Below, piece by piece: positions 58,969 through 64,000 of a stretch of 64,000 nt of DNA. The stretch is taken from the NCBI GenBank assembly GCA_017557665.1, contig JAFYYI010000003.1, positions 62,001 to 126,000 of the forward strand, in the 5' to 3' direction. The position numbers were made by a program, and so were the translations under genes. The DNA comes from Muribaculaceae bacterium. Lineage in GTDB: Bacteria; Bacteroidota; Bacteroidia; Bacteroidales; Muribaculaceae. A model generated the notes under the pieces. The model was not told the origin of the DNA. It saw only the letters and a program-made list of their open reading frames with translations, and ran no database searches. Positions within the stretch are counted from its first letter, which is position 1. Every line of letters begins with the position of its first letter.

Positions 58969-59638
58969 TGGTGAAATAATAACCGTAGCCGTGACGTGTA
59001 CACAGGCAACGGCTGTAAGGTTCGATTTTCTTTCTTATTCGGGTGATGTTGACATCAACAGTCCTGGCAGACACGACGACCCCCGACGGCCACGCTTTGC
59101 GCATCAACTCTTCACGGCTAAAAACGTGTCCGCGATGAGTCATAAGTAGCCACAGGATGTCGAATTCCAGACGAGACAATTCAACAAAAGCCCCGTTAAC
59201 CACAACCGACTTATCCTCGTGGTTAACAATCATTTGTTCGTGGGTAACAACTGCTACAGGATGCCCCTTGCCTGAACGGGAGAGCACCGCTTTGATGCGA
59301 GCTTCCAGCTCTTTGACCGAGAAGGGTTTCGACATATAATCATCGGCGCCGGCATCAAAGCCGTCAAGGATGTCGTGTTCGCTATCCAGAGCCGTCAGGA
59401 AAATGATGGGGACAGCCTTTGCGTCCTCCCTGATGCGAATGCGCCGCGCTACCTCAGTCCCGCTCATTGCGGGCATCATCACATCCAGCAGTACCAGGTC
59501 GATCTGGTCAAAGTCTTCTTTCAGTGCCTCAACACCTGAATGGACGACAATAGTGTCATACCCAGCACTTTGGAGATTGTATGATAGTATCTCACACAAG
59601 TCAGGCTCATCGTCCACTATAAGAATCGTTTTGCTCAT
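58922..59638 (-). CDS. OmpR/PhoB-family response regulator
   Basis: 238 residues. Receiver domain with ILIVDDEPDLCEIL, phospho-acceptor Asp in VLLDVMMPAMSGTEV, and KPFSVKELEARIKAVL. The C-terminal winged helix includes LSRLEFDILWLLMTHRGHVFSREELMRKAW and SARTVDVNITRIRKKIEPYSRCLCTRHGYGYYF. After the usual GYYF end there is a 15-residue low-complexity tail (TNDNENENEKENEKAD), encoded by tandem hexamers that also encode the start of the kinase in another frame. It is second in the operon, 16 bases after the cotransporter gene. Confidence 0.94.
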   Translation of the reverse strand: MSKTILIVDDEPDLCEILSYNLQSAGYDTIVVHSGVEALKEDFDQIDLVLLDVMMPAMSGTEVARRIRIREDAKAVPIIFLTALDSEHDILDGFDAGADDYMSKPFSVKELEARIKAVLSRSGKGHPVAVVTHEQMIVNHEDKSVVVNGAFVELSRLEFDILWLLMTHRGHVFSREELMRKAWPSGVVVSARTVDVNITRIRKKIEPYSRCLCTRHGYGYYFTNDNENENEKENEKAD

Positions 59639-59654
59639 CGTTACAAAGATAGTC

Positions 59655-61382
59655 TTAATCTTCAGCAGGAGCTAGAAATTCATTGGATAAACGCGCTTCC
59701 ACAACATTTATCACATAATCACCGAGTTGCTCGCACTCCTCGACGATGTCGTTGAATAATGTACCGATTGAGTAGGTGGTCATCTGCTCGTCCATTGCTT
59801 TAAGATTCTTGGATTTCAGTGAGTTGCGTTGCTCATTAATCTTGTTCTCGAGATATAATGAGTTTTTGCTGCTCACCTCGCCGCGGCGGCTTTCTATCAC
59901 AAGATTCATCTGTGTCAACGATGTCTCGACAAGATCCATCATCTGCTTGAGGTCATCGTGCTGGATTTCATTGAATTTCTCACCATTATCGTGAAGCCTC
60001 TTCATCTTGCGAGCCAAGCTGAAACAGGAGTCACCGATAGATTCAATCTCGTCTATTTGCCGATTCATCGAGCGGATTTTGTATTTGGTATCGGGACTCA
60101 CATGCTCCTCACTCACATGGGCGAGGAATTGGGCAATGCCGAACTCAATCTTGTCGGCTTTGTCTTCGTCAGCCTCAATTCCGTTAAACTCCTTCTCAAA
60201 GTCTTCGGTATCAATGAGAGCCGTAAGCATCCTTACCCGGTTGAACATGTCCTGAACATGCTTGCCGAATTCTTTTACCTCTCGCTGGGCTTGAAGCACT
60301 GCGATTTCGGGGGTCTGAACAAGACCGGCCTTGATGTACTCGAATTGGTATTCTGACTCGTCCTCAACGACTTCTTTATCCTTGAGCAACTTGCACACCA
60401 GCCATTCAATCTGCGGGATGAACCATATCAGCAGCAATGTGTTCAGCACGTTGAAGCACGTGTGGAATGTAGCCAGGGCAAATGACAATTTCATCGGGTT
60501 GGGATTTGCCGCTTCAGGAGACAGCCCTACCAGATTGCATGCCATGTTCACGAAGGGATAAAACAAGGCAAGCACCCAGAGCACACCCACCACATTGAAA
60601 ACGAGGTGAGCCAGTGCGGCCCTGCGTGCCTGGATGTTTCCCGTCAATGCGGCAAGATTGGCTGTGAGCGTAGTGCCGATGTTCTCTCCCATCACAAGGG
60701 CGATACCCAGATAGATGGGTAATGCTCCGCTAGTGCAGAGTATCATGGTGATGGCCATCAGTGCAGCCGAAGACTGAACAATGCAGGTGAGAATGGTACC
60801 AATGACAAGAAAGATGATGATTGAAAGATAGCTCGAAGTGTCGAAACTGGAGAAGAAATTAACCAACGTAGCGTTGTGAGCCAAGTCCATCTCCTTGCCT
60901 GTAGCCGAAAGAAGGCCCAAGGATAGAAACAGGAAAGCGACACCGAACAGTAAATCTCCCGATATCCTGTGCTTCTTGCTGTAAATGAGTATGACACCGA
61001 TGACAAATACCGGCCACACCAAGTCCACGACATTGAACGAAAAACCTGCCGACATAATCCATGCCGTCAGTGTAGTGCCGATATTGGCTCCCATAATCAC
61101 ACTGATGGCTTGGCCAAGCGATAGCAGTTGCGCATTAACAAACGAAACAGTCATGACCGTCGTGGCCGATGAGGACTGGACGGCGACGGTAATGAGCATG
61201 CCGGTAAAAACTCCGGCAAAGCGGTTGCTCGTCATGGCTGACAACGTGTGGCGCAAGTGTGGTCCACTCATCTTCTGCAATGATTCACTCATCATGATCA
61301 TGCCGAATACCAGAATGGCAAGGGCGCCAATCATCTTCACCACGAGAAACCACATCGGGTAGTTGATAGACAATAATACCAT
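59655..61382 (-). CDS. Na/Pi cotransporter with C-terminal PhoU-like domain
   Basis: 575 residues from ATG 61382; a start at 61433 lies upstream of the probable promoter. Nine or so membrane helices of the NptA type, with repeated QSSSATTVMTVSFVNA and QSSAALMAITMILCTSGALPIYLGIALVMGENIGTT motifs. From about residue 350 there is a helical PhoU-like domain. Proteins of this type import phosphate with sodium or influence phosphate signalling. It leads the operon with the response regulator and histidine kinase. Confidence 0.93.
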   Translation of the reverse strand: MVLLSINYPMWFLVVKMIGALAILVFGMIMMSESLQKMSGPHLRHTLSAMTSNRFAGVFTGMLITVAVQSSSATTVMTVSFVNAQLLSLGQAISVIMGANIGTTLTAWIMSAGFSFNVVDLVWPVFVIGVILIYSKKHRISGDLLFGVAFLFLSLGLLSATGKEMDLAHNATLVNFFSSFDTSSYLSIIIFLVIGTILTCIVQSSAALMAITMILCTSGALPIYLGIALVMGENIGTTLTANLAALTGNIQARRAALAHLVFNVVGVLWVLALFYPFVNMACNLVGLSPEAANPNPMKLSFALATFHTCFNVLNTLLLIWFIPQIEWLVCKLLKDKEVVEDESEYQFEYIKAGLVQTPEIAVLQAQREVKEFGKHVQDMFNRVRMLTALIDTEDFEKEFNGIEADEDKADKIEFGIAQFLAHVSEEHVSPDTKYKIRSMNRQIDEIESIGDSCFSLARKMKRLHDNGEKFNEIQHDDLKQMMDLVETSLTQMNLVIESRRGEVSSKNSLYLENKINEQRNSLKSKNLKAMDEQMTTYSIGTLFNDIVEECEQLGDYVINVVEARLSNEFLAPAED

Positions 61383-61430
61383 AATTTGGAATATTTGAAT
61401 ATATGTAATGTCAAGTAATAAAAAGTATGA

Positions 61431-61438
61431 CAAAATTA
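61431..61438 (-). promoter_or_regulatory. Promoter -7 box for the Na/Pi-response regulator-kinase operon
   Basis: TAATTTTG on the minus strand, 48 bases before ATG 61382. The rest of the 61439-61695 gap shows only a partial inverted repeat (GTAACGG with CCGGTTAC near 61452-61475). Confidence 0.5.
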
Positions 61439-61695
61439 CTTTGGCGAGCAGTAACGGCTGCTATAAAACCGGTTACAATTATGTTACGTTTACAACTGAA
61501 GGCTGATAAAGCGTCGCGTGTCGCTCATGGGTGAATAGCACTGGCTTCCAAGATGTTTCGTGCCCTGACGAGTGCACAATTCACAGAAGATAATAGTAGA
61601 AAAAATGCTCGATTGGAGGATTAATACTGTTTTTTCTTGGCACAATAAAAATAAATGTCTAATTTTACCCCACAAGAATCAAATGCACCATCGTT

Positions 61696-63261
61696 ATGGA
61701 TATCAGATTACCGAAAAGAATGGATGGTCATCAGCCCGACGTGCTGATAGAATCCAAGCAGATAACCATCATCGGCACCAACGGCGCCGGCAAGAGCCGT
61801 TTCTGTTCGGCCCTGGTCGATGAGCTTGGTAACAAGGCCTACCGCATCTCGGCGTTGAAAGCGCTTTTCCCGTCACCAGCCAGCGTCAAGCCGCTGCCGG
61901 GCTCGATTGACGACATGTTCAATCAAATGAATGCCTCCAATCCTCAAGTCAAGAATATCGCCGAGACCGAGTTTGACAAGCTCTTCTATGTCATGCTCAA
62001 AGACGAGTTCCGCGAGTTGATGAACTACAAGGCCCACAAGCTGATGGAAGAGCAGATAGAGTTCCCCAAGACCAAACTCGACGTTGCCGTCAAGAAGTGG
62101 CAGGAGGTATTCCCCAAGAACAAGGTGCTGCGTGAGAACGGTAAACTGATGTTCGCCACCGAGGGCTATGGGGACAAGTATCCGCTGATGCGCCTCAGCG
62201 ATGGTGAGAAATCGGTGCTCTACTACATCGGTGCGGTGCTTTATGCTATGCCCAATGCCGCCATCCTGGTCGATGATCCCGAAACGTTCATCCACACCAG
62301 CATCATGCGCACGCTGTGGAACGTCCTGGAACAGATGCGCCCCGACTGCACCTTCATCTACAATACCCACGACGTGGACTTCGCCAGCTCGCGCATCGAC
62401 AACCAGTGCGTGTGGGTCAAGGAGTTTGACCCCGAGTCGGTAGCGTGGGACTATGAGGTGATGAGCTCGAGCCGCAATTTGGACACGGCGTTGCTCGACT
62501 TGCTGGGCAGCCGCAAGCCTGTCCTGTTCATCGAGGGCGATGACAAGCACAGCATTGATTCCCGCTTGTATCCGCTCATCTTCCCCGAATACACCGTCAA
62601 GCCCCTGGGCAGCTGCAACAAGGTCATCGAGACGGTGCGCTCCTTCGGAGACCTGCAGAATTTCCACCAGCTCGAGAGCCGCGGCATTGTGGACCGTGAC
62701 CGCCGCAGCGACCAGGAGGTGGAATACCTGCGCAAGAAGAACATCCTTGTGCCCGAGGTGGCCGAGGTGGAGAACATCCTCATGCTCGAGGGGGTTATCC
62801 GCGCTGTGGCCCTTTTCAAGCGCCGCAATCCTGACATCGTCTTTCCCAAGGTGAAGAAGCGCGTTATCCTCATGTTCACCAAGGAACTCAAGCAGCAGGC
62901 CTTGCAGCACGTGCGCCACCGTGTGAAACGCGACGTGGAGATGCGCATCGACATGAAGTTCACCAGCATCAATGCCCTGGAAAACCACATGGTGGAACTG
63001 GTGAGCGAGATCAATCCGCGTGGCCTGTATGACCAGCTCTGCCGTGAGTTCCATGTCTATGAGGACAACAACGACTATGCCAGCATTCTCAGGGTCTACA
63101 ATCAGAAACTCATGCTTGTCGAGAGCAACGTCGCCACGTTGTGCGGTTTCAAGGGCAGGGATGATTACATTAGAGGCGTCCTCAACATCCTCAAGGGCAA
63201 CAGTGAGCATGCCAAGGCCATCCGCAAGTCCATCAAGGAATGCTTCGGATTGGAGGAATAA
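61696..63261 (+). CDS. ATPase fused to a DUF4435 (TOPRIM-like) domain
   Basis: 521 residues, cytoplasmic. The N-terminal half is an ABC/OLD-type ATPase: Walker A GTNGAGKS (27-34), signature-like RLSDGEKSVLYY (about 166), Walker B AAILVDDPETF (188-198), and an H-loop His225 in YNTHD. From about residue 270 comes a DUF4435-like domain: KPVLFIEGDDKHSIDSRLYPLIF (Glu280), GIVDRDRRS, and ILVPEVAEVENILML. DUF4435 is the TOPRIM-like domain of AriB in the PARIS anti-phage system, where the ATPase AriA is usually separate or fused. This fusion is shorter than fused PARIS proteins as I recall them. It could be defensive or a housekeeping DNA-repair protein. Confidence 0.8.
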   Translation: MDIRLPKRMDGHQPDVLIESKQITIIGTNGAGKSRFCSALVDELGNKAYRISALKALFPSPASVKPLPGSIDDMFNQMNASNPQVKNIAETEFDKLFYVMLKDEFRELMNYKAHKLMEEQIEFPKTKLDVAVKKWQEVFPKNKVLRENGKLMFATEGYGDKYPLMRLSDGEKSVLYYIGAVLYAMPNAAILVDDPETFIHTSIMRTLWNVLEQMRPDCTFIYNTHDVDFASSRIDNQCVWVKEFDPESVAWDYEVMSSSRNLDTALLDLLGSRKPVLFIEGDDKHSIDSRLYPLIFPEYTVKPLGSCNKVIETVRSFGDLQNFHQLESRGIVDRDRRSDQEVEYLRKKNILVPEVAEVENILMLEGVIRAVALFKRRNPDIVFPKVKKRVILMFTKELKQQALQHVRHRVKRDVEMRIDMKFTSINALENHMVELVSEINPRGLYDQLCREFHVYEDNNDYASILRVYNQKLMLVESNVATLCGFKGRDDYIRGVLNILKGNSEHAKAIRKSIKECFGLEE

Positions 63262-63364
63262 TCATCAGACAACAGGAACAACAGGCAACAAGAGGAACAA
63301 CCGATTGGTTTTTACCTTGTTGCTGCTGTTGTTCAACGTTGTTGAAGTTGTTTGAAATTGAATC
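63262..63364 (+). repeat. Intergenic CAACA/GTTGTT words
   Basis: Repeats of CAACAGG / CAACAAGAGGAACAAC are followed by their approximate complement TTGTTGCTGCTGTTGTTCAAC, which could fold into a long imperfect hairpin. It lies between the ATPase-DUF4435 gene and the MATE gene. Confidence 0.55.
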
Positions 63365-64000
63365 ATGAGAGACAACAAACAAGCGACATTGGCGCTGGGT
63401 ACCCAGCCGGTGGGCCGACTGCTGTGGCAGTATGCCCTGCCTGGCGTGATAGCGATGACGGCGTCATCGCTTTACAACATGGTGGACAGCATCTTCATCG
63501 GCCACGGTGTGGGCTCAATGGCGCTGGCGGCCCTTGGCATCTCGTTCCCGTTGATGAATATCGGTGCAGCCTTCGGTGCGGCGGTGGGCGTCGGCGGTTC
63601 CACGCTGATGTCCCTGCGACTGGGGCAACGCCAATATGACAAGGCCAACAACGTGCTGGGCAACATGGTGGCCCTCAACATCATCACCGGCCTGCTGGTG
63701 GGTATTGTGTCGATTATCTTTCTGGACCCTATCCTGATATTCTTCGGTGCCAGCGAGCAGACGTTGCCGCATGCCCGTGAATATATGTTCATCCTGCTGG
63801 TGGGTAATGTCATCACCCACCTCTATCTGGGCTTGAATGCCGCATTGCGCTCGGCTAGCAAGCCTCGAGCGGCGATGATTGCCACCATTGTCACTGTGTT
63901 GCTGAACACCATTCTCGACCCCATCTTCATCTGGCCGTTGCACATGGGCATCAAGGGTGCGGCCATCGCCACCATTTTGGCCCAGGCTGTCGTCCTGTGC
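63365..64000 (+). CDS. MATE-family multidrug/cation exporter, N-terminal part (3' truncated by window edge)
   Basis: 212 residues are visible and the frame runs off the window. QPVGRLLWQYALPGVIAMTASSLYNMVDSIFIGHGVGSMALAALGISFPL and GVGGSTLMSLRLGQRQYDKANNVLGNM are typical of bacterial MATE (NorM/DinF-like) transporters, followed by GLNAALRSASKPRAAMIATIVTVLLNTILDPIFI. It exports drugs or metabolites using Na+ or H+. Confidence 0.93.
   Translation, partial: MRDNKQATLALGTQPVGRLLWQYALPGVIAMTASSLYNMVDSIFIGHGVGSMALAALGISFPLMNIGAAFGAAVGVGGSTLMSLRLGQRQYDKANNVLGNMVALNIITGLLVGIVSIIFLDPILIFFGASEQTLPHAREYMFILLVGNVITHLYLGLNAALRSASKPRAAMIATIVTVLLNTILDPIFIWPLHMGIKGAAIATILAQAVVLC

Noticed and set aside
61873..63210. 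445-residue minus-strand frame opposite the ATPase-DUF4435 gene
   Set aside because: Antisense shadow; no recognisable motifs.

Overview
The window is ordinary chromosomal DNA from a Bacteroidota member, most likely order Bacteroidales (gut type, Prevotellaceae or Muribaculaceae-like; the family is an inference). Evidence is two SusC/SusD pairs, a PorQ-type type IX secretion protein, a UpxY-type NusG-like antiterminator, C10 (streptopain-like) proteases, BspA-type leucine-rich repeats, and many promoters of the Bacteroides form TTTG-N19..21-TAnnTTTG. No rRNA, tRNA, CRISPR array, prophage or insertion sequence was seen.

Layout. 1-3.1 kb: end of a SusC/SusD locus, followed by a Fur-family regulator, a peptidoglycan glycosyltransferase (mtgA) and a split LysO-type exporter. 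5.3-13.3 kb: a secreted M6 protease with a dockerin-like tail and a 2003-residue repetitive secreted protein. 13.5-17.8 kb: a DUF1599 protein, a DoxX/MauE-type membrane protein, a protein kinase fused to an AAA+ ATPase, and a small YbjN-like protein. 17.9-27.3 kb (minus strand): two large secreted C10 proteases with dockerin-like tails (one carrying BspA-type repeats) and a membrane-anchored beta-propeller. 27.4-33.5 kb: a dolichol-phosphate-mannose-synthase-like glycosyltransferase, a calcium P-type ATPase, a secreted protein with a C-terminal sorting-like tail, and an M50 protease. 33.6-40.6 kb: a complete polysaccharide utilization locus (SusC, SusD, GH18, DUF1735-LamG) of the type known for N-glycan capture; manA, mltG and small genes follow. 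44-46 kb: porQ, efp and rpmH. 46-51.5 kb: an acetyltransferase, a macrodomain protein, an ECF-like sigma factor with an extraordinary base composition, hypotheticals and a membrane-anchored CbxX-type AAA+ ATPase. 51.6-54.5 kb: a upxY-gmd-fcl operon for GDP-L-fucose. 54.6-58 kb: a NUDIX hydrolase, an outer-membrane porin and an SO_0444-type metal permease. 58-61.4 kb: a Na/Pi cotransporter-response regulator-histidine kinase operon. 61.7-64 kb: an ATPase-DUF4435 fusion and the start of a MATE exporter.

The most unusual object is the sigma factor gene at 48012-48674. Over 600 consecutive bases its coding strand contains only 8 cytosines, with one C-free run of 207 bases, and the protein almost lacks Pro, His, Gln, Thr and Ala as a result. 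Its promoter sits between two copies of a TGTGTA-N5-TACRCA palindrome, and it has a near-perfect Shine-Dalgarno sequence, which is rare in this phylum. Other items to follow up are the kinase-AAA fusion, the ATPase-DUF4435 fusion, and the many intergenic gaps filled with degenerate short tandem words.
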